A stretch of 19,989 bases of DNA from an uncultured Elusimicrobium sp. (GTDB lineage Bacteria > Elusimicrobiota > Elusimicrobia > Elusimicrobiales > Elusimicrobiaceae): NCBI GenBank assembly GCA_946061795.1, contig CAMGSK010000003.1, forward strand, positions 1-19,989. The letters run 5' to 3'. Position 1 is the stretch's first letter. Each line of letters begins with the position of its first letter. The notes below the pieces were generated by a model that worked only from the letters and a program-made list of their open reading frames with translations, did not search any database and was not told the DNA's origin. The translations under genes were made by a program, and so were the position numbers. Shown piece after piece: positions 7,090-13,925 of the stretch.

Positions 7090-7632
7090 ATGTCTCATTA
7101 TAGTAAATTAAAAGAAACCAAAGTTTCTTCCCAAACGCTTTACAGCGGCGTAGTGGGATTTAATAAAGACGTCGTCACGTTGCCCAACGGTAAACAATCT
7201 TCCCGCGTCTATTTGGCCCACCGGGGGGCCAGCGCAGTGCTGCCTCTTACGCAGGACGGACAGATATATTTGGTGCAGCAGTACCGCTACCCTATCGGCA
7301 GGACGACATGGGAGATTCCCGCCGGCAAGCGCGAAGAGGGGCAAACACCGCTCTCTTGCGCCAAAGCGGAGCTTGCACAGGAAACGGGGCTGCGCGCGTC
7401 CAAATGGACAAAACTGGCCGTATTTAACCCCAGCAACGCGTTTTCTACGGAGTATTTGCATATCTATTTGGCGGAAGATTTGCGGCGCGGAAAGGACTGC
7501 CCGGATGAAGATGAATTTTTAAACGTCAAAAAATTCCCTTTGGAAAAAGCGTACGATCTGATTTTTAAAGGGAAAATACAAGACGCAAAGACGATGATCG
7601 GCCTGTTGATGTACCGCGCGCTGAAGAGCTGA
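7090..7632 (+). CDS. Nudix hydrolase, ADP-ribose pyrophosphatase-like
   Basis: This 180-residue protein has the layout of bacterial ADP-ribose pyrophosphatases, which cut ADP-ribose to AMP and ribose-5-phosphate. WEIPAGK leads into the Nudix helix, and the NPSNAFSTE segment follows where this subgroup has its substrate loop. The Nudix box departs from consensus at three places: Gln85 for the first Glu, Ala93 for the Arg of RE, and Gln97 for the first Glu of EE. Glu94 and Glu98, the usual metal ligands, remain. The start is odd because AAGGA ends one base before ATG, too close for normal pairing, and a TATAAG box (7076-7081) would put the transcript start at or near the ATG. The gene is divergent from dnaE across 38 bases. 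It may act on a related nucleoside diphosphate instead. Confidence 0.87.
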   Translation: MSHYSKLKETKVSSQTLYSGVVGFNKDVVTLPNGKQSSRVYLAHRGASAVLPLTQDGQIYLVQQYRYPIGRTTWEIPAGKREEGQTPLSCAKAELAQETGLRASKWTKLAVFNPSNAFSTEYLHIYLAEDLRRGKDCPDEDEFLNVKKFPLEKAYDLIFKGKIQDAKTMIGLLMYRALKS

Positions 7633-7660
7633 GTCCGTTGTCCCCAGGCGATTTTTACCA

Positions 7661-7689
7661 CCCCCCGGATATCCGGGGGGTTATGTTTT
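7661..7689 (+). terminator. Terminator after the Nudix gene
   Basis: CCCCCCGG (7661-7668) pairs with CCGGGGGG (7673-7680) around ATAT, so the whole 20 bases are a perfect palindrome. TTATGTTTT follows. The reverse strand also has a usable U-rich tail, but no gene converges here. Confidence 0.85.
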
Positions 7690-7705
7690 GCCTATATGTA
7701 AAAGG

Positions 7706-7711
7706 TATAAT
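7706..7711 (+). promoter_or_regulatory. -10 box for the M3 peptidase gene
   Basis: A perfect TATAAT lies 16 bases before the ATG at 7728. The predicted start near 7718 leaves a leader of about ten bases that is mostly the GGAGG site. No -35 match exists at normal spacing; TTATGT at 7681 would need a 19-base spacer. Confidence 0.5.
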
Positions 7712-7727
7712 TTAAGCCGGAGGAAAA

Positions 7728-9770
7728 ATGAAAAAACTTATGACTGTTTTAACTGCCGTCGCTTTAACCGCTCCGCTTTTTGGCGGAGCCTATGACAAAA
7801 TGTTTGAAAACGGGCTGCTTCGTTTTGATTACAGCCCGGCGGAGCTTTCCGCTTTGGAACAGCAGGCCCGCGCGGAACTGGAGCAAAATCTGAGCGCCGT
7901 GGCCGCCGTGCCGGAGGGGGAACGCACGTTTGCAAATACCGCTCTGGCGTTGGAGAACGCTTACACCAACTATTGGTTTGTGCCGAAATCTCTTTCTTTG
8001 TTGGCATATTTTCACCAAGACGCCGGCGTGCGGGAAGCCGCCGCCGAACTGGAAACTCGCGGCAGCCGTGTTAAGGCCGACGTTTTTACCCGCAGAGACG
8101 TTTACCGCGCTTTGAAAGCGTATGCGGACGCCAAGCCGGATTTGGATGAGGAGCAGACCCGGTTAGTGAACAAATGGCTGGCCAAGTTTGAACGCAACGG
8201 GATGAATCTTTCGGATAAGGATTTGCGGAAGTTTGTCCGCCTTAATTCCGAACGTTTGGACAAAATTACCCGTTATAACGTCAACCTCAACAATTACAAA
8301 GACCAGCTGGAAGTGTCGCGCGAAGAATTGGACGGCATGGAAGAAACCTACATCAACCGTTTGGAGCGTACGCCTGAAGGAAAATATATCGTCACGCTGA
8401 AATACCCCGATTACAACCCTTTCATGGCCAATGCCAAAAATGAAGCGGCGCGCAAAGCTTTGCAAACCAAATTTGCCCGCCGAGGCGGCAAGGAAAACGT
8501 GAAACTTTTGGAAGACGTTTTGAAATTGCGTTCCAAGCAGGCCCGTTTGCTGGGATATTCCAAATATCCGGATTATGTTTTGCCCGCGCGCATGGCCGGA
8601 AATTATGAAACGCTGGAAGCTTTCTTGAAGGATTTGGAGAACCAAATCCGTCCGCTGGCCGCCGCGGAAACGGCGCAATATCTGGCGCTGAAAAAAGAAA
8701 CGACGGGAACGGAAAGCGAGGAACTGACCGCCTGGGAGCTGCCGTATTGGGCCAACCAGTACAAAAAGCAAAAGTACGCCGTGGACGGAGAAAAAATCAA
8801 AGAATATTTCCCGGCGGAAAAAGTGATAAGCGGCATGTTTGAAACGTTTGGGGATTTGTTCGGTCTGCGTTTTGAGCCCGCCGCGCTGCCTGCCTGGCAC
8901 CCTGATGTGCAAACATACGTCATTAAAGATAAAAAAAGCGGCGAAACCGTTTCTTATTTTTATTTGGACGCTTATCCGCGCGACGGCAAATACACGCACG
9001 CGGCCACCTGGAGTTTTGTGGACCGCTTTCAGCTGCCGGACGGTTCCTACCAGATTCCGTCCGTAGTTATCGCGGCCAATTTTACCCCTGCCGGACCGGG
9101 CTTGCCTCCTTTGCTGACGCACGGGGACGTGGAAACCCTGTTCCACGAATTCGGGCATGTGCTGCAAATGTCTTTGGCTACTTCCCGCTATGCCAGCCTT
9201 ACCGGAGACAATGTGGCCTGGGACTATATTGAAACCCACTCCCAACTGTTGGAAAATTGGGCATGGGAGCCGCAGGTGCTCAAACGCATTTCTTCCCATT
9301 ACCAAACGGGAGAACCGCTGCCGGATGAAATGATTTCGTCCATGCGCGCCGCCCGCCGCGCAGGCGAAGCCTCCGCTTTTGCGCGCCAGAACTTTTTGGG
9401 ACAGTTTGACGTGGATGCGCACGCTTCCAATAAAGCGGTCAACACGACCCGGCTGTATGCCAAATTGATGAAGCAAATCAGCGGCATTCCCATGACCAAA
9501 GGCACGTACCCACAAGCCAGTTTCGGCCATATTATGAGTTTGACCGATCCGTATGATGTGGGGTATTACGTGTATGCGTGGTCTTTGGTGATTGCGGAAG
9601 ATATTTTTGCGCAATTTGAGCGAAAGGGACTTTTTGATCCCGATCTCGGCGCGAAGCTGCGCGAATATGTTTATACGCCCGGAACGGCGAAAGATGAAAA
9701 TGAAATGGTGGAAAAGTTCCTGGGCCGTCCGTATAATAACAAAGCATTTCTAAAGAACTTGGGCGTTTAA
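7728..9770 (+). CDS. Exported M3 family zinc oligopeptidase
   Basis: This 680-residue metallopeptidase is of the thimet oligopeptidase/Dcp/OpdA (M3) family, which trims short peptides inside a closed channel. The zinc site is HEFGH (His473, Glu474, His477) with the third ligand Glu502 in ETHSQLLENW, the classic M3 spacing. The C-terminal catalytic domain continues with SFGHIMSL and YDVGYYVYAWSL, as in the family. The N-terminus is a signal peptide (basic MKK, hydrophobic core, likely cut near FGGA-YD), so it acts outside the cytoplasm, unlike the cytosolic enterobacterial members. The start has GGAGG six bases upstream. It is flanked by terminators on both sides, so it is a single-gene unit. 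Whether it is an endopeptidase or a dipeptidyl carboxypeptidase cannot be told here. Confidence 0.93.
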   Translation: MKKLMTVLTAVALTAPLFGGAYDKMFENGLLRFDYSPAELSALEQQARAELEQNLSAVAAVPEGERTFANTALALENAYTNYWFVPKSLSLLAYFHQDAGVREAAAELETRGSRVKADVFTRRDVYRALKAYADAKPDLDEEQTRLVNKWLAKFERNGMNLSDKDLRKFVRLNSERLDKITRYNVNLNNYKDQLEVSREELDGMEETYINRLERTPEGKYIVTLKYPDYNPFMANAKNEAARKALQTKFARRGGKENVKLLEDVLKLRSKQARLLGYSKYPDYVLPARMAGNYETLEAFLKDLENQIRPLAAAETAQYLALKKETTGTESEELTAWELPYWANQYKKQKYAVDGEKIKEYFPAEKVISGMFETFGDLFGLRFEPAALPAWHPDVQTYVIKDKKSGETVSYFYLDAYPRDGKYTHAATWSFVDRFQLPDGSYQIPSVVIAANFTPAGPGLPPLLTHGDVETLFHEFGHVLQMSLATSRYASLTGDNVAWDYIETHSQLLENWAWEPQVLKRISSHYQTGEPLPDEMISSMRAARRAGEASAFARQNFLGQFDVDAHASNKAVNTTRLYAKLMKQISGIPMTKGTYPQASFGHIMSLTDPYDVGYYVYAWSLVIAEDIFAQFERKGLFDPDLGAKLREYVYTPGTAKDENEMVEKFLGRPYNNKAFLKNLGV

Positions 9771-9777
9771 TCATATA

Positions 9778-9805
9778 AACCCCGCCTTCGGGCGGGGTTC
9801 TTTTT
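9778..9805 (+). terminator. Terminator after the M3 peptidase gene
   Basis: AACCCCGCC (9778-9786), a TTCG tetraloop and GGCGGGGTT (9791-9799) are followed by C and five T. It is a textbook intrinsic terminator. Confidence 0.93.
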
Positions 9806-9907
9806 GGGATGGTTCTGTCCTCCGGCGGGAATTTGCCCCGGGGTTTAATGCAAAATTCCAATGGGTTTTGTTCTTCTCTCTTTCTATACTGTAAAAAAGG
9901 GGGGAAT

Positions 9908-10279
9908 ATGAAAAAATTATTTTTGGCTTTTGCTTTGTTTGGCGTCTCGGGTTGTGTACTGCGGGCGATGTTGGAGCCCAAAGAACCCACGCCGCAGGCG
10001 CAGGCGGTGCAAATCGTGGCCGTGGAGCCGAAGGGCTGCCGGTTTATTGCGTCCGTGACGGGAGACCAAAACGGAGGGGAGCCTAACCGATTTTTGCTGG
10101 AAGATCAAATTTCCGCGGAGGTGGCTTTGAATTTAAAAAACAACGCCGCCCGTTTGGGAGGGAACGTGGTGTATTTGCAGAGCGCCTATATGGGCAGACC
10201 GGATATTTCCGATGATTACGCCAGCCCGTTTTATATTAACGGCGTGCAATACCAGGGGCAGGTGTACGCCTGTCCGTAA
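9908..10279 (+). CDS. DUF4156-like lipoprotein
   Basis: This 123-residue lipoprotein has a short basic start, a hydrophobic stretch and the lipobox VSGC, with Cys16 as the lipidated residue. The mature part matches the pattern I know from DUF4156 lipoproteins: an early PKGC with Phe/Ile following, a helix with LKNNAARLGGNVV, and a final Cys (residue 122) near the C-terminus. Cys44 and Cys122 probably form a disulfide. The function of the family is unknown. I start at 9908 because AAGGGGGG directly precedes it; an in-frame ATG at 9809 would bury the signal peptide. A TATACT box (9885-9890) lies 17 bases before the ATG, implying a leader of about ten bases. It sits between the M3 peptidase and the glutaminase-like gene. 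Confidence 0.8.
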   Translation: MKKLFLAFALFGVSGCVLRAMLEPKEPTPQAQAVQIVAVEPKGCRFIASVTGDQNGGEPNRFLLEDQISAEVALNLKNNAARLGGNVVYLQSAYMGRPDISDDYASPFYINGVQYQGQVYACP

Positions 10280-10378
10280 ACGTCAGCCTCGGCCGACAAG
10301 CCAAAACGTTCTGTTTTTCTTCTGACGTTAAATTTTCAGAATTTGAGAGAGTGCCCGGGCCGCTTGTGTTGCAAGCGG
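10279..10378 (+). repeat. Two hairpins between the lipoprotein and glutaminase-like genes
   Basis: AACGTCAG (10279-10286), beginning at the last base of the stop codon, can pair with CTGACGTT (10322-10329), followed by AAATTTT. A second hairpin is CCGCTTG (10360-10366) with CAAGCGG (10372-10378). Neither has a good T-run. They may mark the end of the lipoprotein transcript or structure the start of the next one. Confidence 0.35.
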
Positions 10379-10388
10379 TCTTCGGCCT

Positions 10389-11660
10389 ATGTCTTGTCCG
10401 TTTTTTCATGTTCTCCTTGAATTGCCGCTTTTCGTTTCCTATACTTTTAATAGGGCAAACGCAAGAAAACTTCTGTTTTTGTCGGTAATGTGTATCTGCT
10501 CGTGCGGTGCATGGGCGGCGGGCTACCGTACGCCGTTTTCCGATGCGTTGGAAGCGAAGCTGCGTGCTCGGCCCGCAGTGTCGGCGCGTCCTCAGACAGG
10601 CCGTTTTCATTTTATGCGTTTTTATGTGCCCCGGGAACAGTTTCTTCAAGGACCCGGCTTTTGGGAACGGCTGTTTGGTTCCGGCGTAAAAGAACAGCGC
10701 GTGAGGGCCATGGCTTTTTATTTGCTGCAAATGTATGTCAGCTCCGCGGCGTACGGGGAGGATATGCCTTCTGTTCTAAATGCGGATTACTTGGGCGCAT
10801 TGGACGGGTTTGCCATGCTTAACAAGCCGTTTGATTTTCAAAAAGCCACTTCTTTTTACCGGGAAAATAAAACGGAAATTAAAGAACATTTGCGCGCCTT
10901 TTTTCAACAAAACCGCTTGATTGTCTATCGGCCCGATGAAATCTCCAACGATAAACGGGAGCTGGCGTTTGTCTCTTTGCTGGGCCGTGCCGCCGCGCCG
11001 GGGTTTCCGCAGGGCGCTTATCGGATTTCTTCCCGGAGAAACGGCGGAGAGGACTCTTTTACCCCCTCGGACGCATTGGCGGGGTGGATGAGAGCCGCGG
11101 CGGCCGAAGCCAAACAAAAAGTGATTTTATTTGAACTTCCGGAAGTGTCTTTGGCGGACTTTGATTCTCCGTTGGCTTCCTCGGGTTCTAAAATAGGGTA
11201 TTACTACCGCTATGTGGTTGACGAGTGCCATTATTTGAGTTATGTGCTCGCCCGGCGCATTGTGCAGGACGTGGCTTCCCGTTCCGTGCGGCAGGTGTAT
11301 CGCATCAGCGTCCGTCCGCTGAGAGGTGCGTATTTGCGTTCCGCCCGGGGAGAAGATCGTTTCCGCCTGGCTTCCGGCGGGTATTCGGCGCAATGGGATT
11401 ATCATACCGCTACGCTGTTGGTGCTGAAGAAAGGAAACGGTTTTTCTTTGGAAGTGGCGGACCGGTTTTTATTTGGTGAGACTCCCGTTTCTCTGCAGAC
11501 GTGGCTGGGGCGGTTTGAGACTTCTAACACCGTACTGGCGGCTACGCCTTTTTACAGAAGCGAAGCGGTGGAAAATGCGATTAAAACACCGCAGCGCAAA
11601 CGCGGAAACAACATAGTGGTGGACGGAAAGACTTACAAACCTCATCCCGTGCGTCAGTAA
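10389..11660 (+). CDS. Exported protein-glutaminase-like (Cys-His-Asp) protein
   Basis: This is a 423-residue frame. The N-terminal part reads as a signal peptide (ARKLLFLSVMCICSCGAWA, likely cut after AWA), then about 225 residues I do not recognise. The C-terminal part resembles secreted protein-glutaminase, which deamidates glutamine side chains in proteins: DECHYLSYVLARRIV around Cys280, WDYHTATLL around His339, and VADRFLFGETPVS around Asp358. The known enzyme has the same order, a W-x-Y-H motif, a D-x-x-L/F-F motif and a His-Asp distance of 20 (here 19). The Cys-His gap is longer (59 against 41). The N-terminal region could be a pro-segment. The true start is unsure because no Shine-Dalgarno precedes 10389. 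Substrate and activity are not shown by the sequence. Confidence 0.65.
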   Translation: MSCPFFHVLLELPLFVSYTFNRANARKLLFLSVMCICSCGAWAAGYRTPFSDALEAKLRARPAVSARPQTGRFHFMRFYVPREQFLQGPGFWERLFGSGVKEQRVRAMAFYLLQMYVSSAAYGEDMPSVLNADYLGALDGFAMLNKPFDFQKATSFYRENKTEIKEHLRAFFQQNRLIVYRPDEISNDKRELAFVSLLGRAAAPGFPQGAYRISSRRNGGEDSFTPSDALAGWMRAAAAEAKQKVILFELPEVSLADFDSPLASSGSKIGYYYRYVVDECHYLSYVLARRIVQDVASRSVRQVYRISVRPLRGAYLRSARGEDRFRLASGGYSAQWDYHTATLLVLKKGNGFSLEVADRFLFGETPVSLQTWLGRFETSNTVLAATPFYRSEAVENAIKTPQRKRGNNIVVDGKTYKPHPVRQ

Positions 11661-11670
11661 AATTTGCTTA

Positions 11671-11698
11671 AAAAAGCCCCGCTTAAGCGGGGCTTTTT
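11671..11698. terminator. Bidirectional terminator between glutaminase-like and ferritin-like genes
   Basis: AAAAAGCCCCGC (11671-11682), loop TTAA, and GCGGGGCTTTTT (11687-11698) form a 12-bp stem with A and T flanks. It serves both converging genes. A nearly identical element ends pgm at 17250-17275. Confidence 0.93.
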
Positions 11699-11715
11699 AA
11701 ATGCGGATCGGACAT

Positions 11716-12237
11716 TTATTTTTTGCCGCATCCGCGTTTAAAGTTTTCAATGTCTTCCTGGATATCTTCCAAGTCTTGCTCATGCTCCATTTCGTCCTGC
11801 ATGATTTTGCGCACCGTATTGGCCGTCACCATGTCTTTGCCTCTGACATATTCTAAAATCTTGGCGTAAACGGCGATGGCGCAGCGTTCCGCTTGGATGT
11901 TTTGCGCCAACACCGAGTCAAGACCCGGGTCTTGTGGGGCCAAATAACCGCAGGTACTGAGTTTTTTCCATTCATCCGGGTCAACAGCCGGCGTGCCGCC
12001 CAGTTCAATAATGCGCTCTGCCAGCATGCCTGCGTGTTTCAGTTCGTCGGCCGCGTGTTCCGTCATTTCCGGCTCCAGCGCAGCGCGTGGAATTCCTTTT
12101 ACCACTTTGGCGCCGATCCAATATTGATAGTACGCCAGCCATTCGTCGCAATAAGCTTTGTTTAGCAAATCAAGCAACTTCTCCGCATCCAAGCCGGCTT
12201 TTTCCACTACTTCTCTGGCTTTCTTTCCCATATACAC
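11716..12237 (-). CDS. Ferritin-like DPSL (thioferritin-type) iron-storage protein
   Basis: This 173-residue four-helix protein has a di-iron site made of Glu32 (DEWLAYYQYW), Glu65 and His68 (ADELKHAGML), Glu117 (QAERCAIAVY), and Glu149 and His152 (QDEMEHE). Cys96 and Cys119 sit where Dps-like (DPSL, thioferritin) proteins carry a cysteine pair beside the ferroxidase site, which separates it from plain Dps and bacterioferritin. The family oxidises Fe2+ with peroxide and stores iron in a 12-mer shell, protecting anaerobes from oxidative stress. The C-terminus ends in CGKK. The start at 12237 has GGGGG about six bases upstream; ATG at 12231 is possible. A good promoter lies upstream (12288-12316). 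The leader contains a GGCGG/CCGCC hairpin. No peroxide-regulator site was recognised. Confidence 0.87.
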   Translation of the reverse strand: MYMGKKAREVVEKAGLDAEKLLDLLNKAYCDEWLAYYQYWIGAKVVKGIPRAALEPEMTEHAADELKHAGMLAERIIELGGTPAVDPDEWKKLSTCGYLAPQDPGLDSVLAQNIQAERCAIAVYAKILEYVRGKDMVTANTVRKIMQDEMEHEQDLEDIQEDIENFKRGCGKK

Positions 12238-12287
12238 TACCCCCTTGATATATACGCGGCGGTTTTTGTTTCCGCCTTGATACGCTT

Positions 12288-12316
12288 AGTATATATAAAG
12301 AGGTTTTCTACGCCAA
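12288..12316 (-). promoter_or_regulatory. Promoter of the ferritin-like gene
   Basis: On the minus strand TTGGCG (12311-12316) and TATACT (12288-12293) are separated by 17 bases. The start near 12281 gives a leader of about 44 bases that carries a small hairpin and the GGGGG ribosome site. The promoter sits just past the stop of the Omp85-like gene. Confidence 0.7.
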
Positions 12317-12338
12317 CGGGAGAAAAAGGATTAGAATG

Positions 12339-13634
12339 TTAAAAGCGGCCTCCGATGACGAAAGAGGTCATGTCGGAGCCGTCGCTGAGGTTGTGGGTGT
12401 AATTAAAGCCGAGCGGAAACGGAAAACGCCAAAATTTGTAAGAAAGCGTCGCCCCCGTTCCGGCATGATCGCGCCAGAGGGAGCGGTCGCGGACAAACGC
12501 CGTTTCATAAAAAGGCTGCAGCGCCAGCAAACCCGTATCGTTGCGCAGCAGATAATATAAAAATGCGGCCGTCACGGCGGCTCCGCGGCTGCCGCGCAGA
12601 AGGCGGCGGTACCGGCCGGGCCCGCCGAGCAAATCGGTGGATAAAACTTGGTCGGAAAACGGAGAGCCGTAGCTGTCGGCCCCTTTTATTTGCAGAGAAA
12701 AAATATGATGTTTTTTGAGTTCCGCCTGCCATAAAAAATTCAAATTTGCACGCGTAATGTCGTAATCTGCACCGCTCCAGGAGCCTCCTTTGGTAATGGA
12801 GACGTCCGCCGCGCAGGCGTAGCGCGGACGGGGCAAATCGGCAAGCATTTTTTGTTTGTCCGAAATCCCAAAGCCGAACAAAGCCCCCATTCCGGAAGAA
12901 GTACGAATATTGTGGCGGTACGCCGCTCCCACGCTCAGTTGGTTGTGGTTGCCTGCATCGGCCGCGGAGGAATAAGAAACATGTTTGAGTTCGGGCGAGA
13001 GAAAGACGGTCCAGTCTTCCCAAGTGCGGGCATATACGGCGTTGAGCGCATAACTGCGCATATCACGTCGAGAGACGGGCGCGCCGTATTCGTCTTCGTC
13101 GTCAGCCACGTTTAACACACCGTACGTGCTGCTCCAGCCGTGCTTATAAAAGCGTTGTTCCGTGTCCAGCTTGGTAAAGCCGATTTGAAAAAAATGGTCT
13201 TCCTGTTTTAGTCCGCCGGAAAAGGCGTAGCCGTCATCGCTGACGCCGGCGGTCATGAAAGCGGATTCTCCCTTTTTAAAATAATTCCCTTCAAACAAAG
13301 AGGCAAAAAAAACGTTTTTGTCTCCCGCGGAAAAGAACGCCAGCGGAAAAAAGTAGTATCCGTCTTCTCCGTCAATGGAGATGTCCATTTGTCCGTTATT
13401 TTCCGCCGCCGAAAATTCCAGTTTTTTAAACAAACGCGTATCATGGAGTTTTTCTTGGGCCGTTTCATAGGCCTGGGAGGTAAAGAGATCGCCTTTTTTG
13501 AGGGGAAATTGGCGCGCCGCAACGGCCGGGTCCATGCGTAAGGTGGAAATGCGCACGTCTCCCACGCGCAGAGATTGCGCCTGGGCATACAGACATACAA
13601 AAAGCAGCGCGACGGCGCAGACGGAACGCTTCAT
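12339..13634 (-). CDS. Single-POTRA Omp85/BamA-family outer membrane protein
   Basis: This 431-residue protein has a signal peptide (cut near AQAQ-S). One POTRA-like domain follows (about 22-95: RVGDVRI, a helix with AYETAQEKLHDTRLFKKLEF, then a strand). The rest is a beta-barrel of alternating residues. LLGGPGRYRRLLRG (335-348) stands where Omp85 proteins carry the inward-folded loop with the conserved RG motif, and the chain ends in Phe as outer-membrane barrels do. Family members insert or export proteins across the outer membrane. It is far shorter than BamA (five POTRAs, about 800 residues), so it is an accessory member, not the essential assembly factor. No Shine-Dalgarno precedes the ATG, and a TATGAT box (13641-13646) would place the transcript start on the ATG. 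No clear terminator follows. Confidence 0.8.
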   Translation of the reverse strand: MKRSVCAVALLFVCLYAQAQSLRVGDVRISTLRMDPAVAARQFPLKKGDLFTSQAYETAQEKLHDTRLFKKLEFSAAENNGQMDISIDGEDGYYFFPLAFFSAGDKNVFFASLFEGNYFKKGESAFMTAGVSDDGYAFSGGLKQEDHFFQIGFTKLDTEQRFYKHGWSSTYGVLNVADDEDEYGAPVSRRDMRSYALNAVYARTWEDWTVFLSPELKHVSYSSAADAGNHNQLSVGAAYRHNIRTSSGMGALFGFGISDKQKMLADLPRPRYACAADVSITKGGSWSGADYDITRANLNFLWQAELKKHHIFSLQIKGADSYGSPFSDQVLSTDLLGGPGRYRRLLRGSRGAAVTAAFLYYLLRNDTGLLALQPFYETAFVRDRSLWRDHAGTGATLSYKFWRFPFPLGFNYTHNLSDGSDMTSFVIGGRF

Positions 13635-13640
13635 GTCTAT

Positions 13641-13683
13641 ATCATATCTTTTTATAAGCAGGAATTCTACCGAAGGGTAGAAT
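13641..13683 (-). promoter_or_regulatory. -10 box and inverted repeat upstream of the Omp85-like gene
   Basis: On the minus strand TATGAT (13641-13646) lies seven bases from the ATG. No -35 consensus is present. Where one would be expected there is a perfect inverted repeat, ATTCTACC / GGTAGAAT (13664-13671, 13676-13683), around GAAG. It may be an operator or activator site, or a small hairpin from read-through past the tRNA terminator. Confidence 0.4.
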
Positions 13684-13748
13684 TTGTTCCGTCAAAATTC
13701 CCGGCGATGTTTTCATGCAAGCCGGGTTTGCGGTTTTTGGGGAAATAT

Positions 13749-13773
13749 AAAACCCGCCGGAAAGGCGGGTTTT
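13749..13773 (-). terminator. Terminator of tRNA-Asp
   Basis: AAAACCCGCC (13749-13758) pairs with GGCGGGTTTT (13764-13773) around GGAAA. On the minus strand the tail is TTTTATATTT. It lies five bases past the encoded CCA of the tRNA. Confidence 0.88.
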
Positions 13774-13778
13774 CAAAA

Positions 13779-13857
13779 TGGCGGAGTCGACGGGATTCGA
13801 ACCCGCGGTCTCTGCCTTGACAGGGCAGCGTGTTAGACCAGGCTACACCACGACTCC
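13779..13857 (-). tRNA. tRNA-Asp (anticodon GTC)
   Basis: The reverse strand folds as a cloverleaf. The acceptor stem is GGAGTCG/CGACTCC, the anticodon arm is CTGCC-CTGTCAA-GGCAG with anticodon GTC, and the T-arm has GTTCGAATC. The discriminator is G, which AspRS needs, and CCA is encoded at 13779-13781. The D-loop is long (11 bases). It has its own strong promoter and terminator. Confidence 0.96.
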
Positions 13858-13883
13858 AACGACTCAAATTCTTTCGTACTTAT

Positions 13884-13912
13884 ATTTTAACTTATTGCGC
13901 GCGCCGCGTCAA
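13884..13912 (-). promoter_or_regulatory. Promoter of tRNA-Asp
   Basis: On the minus strand TTGACG (13907-13912) and TAAAAT (13884-13889) are 17 bases apart, each one mismatch from consensus. The spacer is G/C-rich (GCGCGCGC) near the -35. The start near 13877 precedes the tRNA by about 20 bases. The -35 lies 14 bases past the murB stop. Confidence 0.82.
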
Positions 13913-13925
13913 TTTTTTCCGCGTT

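Noticed and set aside
8163..9614. 483-codon open frame on the minus strand inside the M3 peptidase gene
   Set aside because: It mirrors the codon pattern of the real gene, is rich in Phe, His and Arg, has no family motif, and the plus strand carries a complete M3 active site.
10417..10445. TTGAAT-17-TATACT promoter-like pair inside the first codons of the glutaminase-like frame
   Set aside because: Good by sequence, but no in-frame start downstream would leave a working signal peptide (the next ATG, 10488, removes the basic end and most of the hydrophobic core), so it was not used to move the start.
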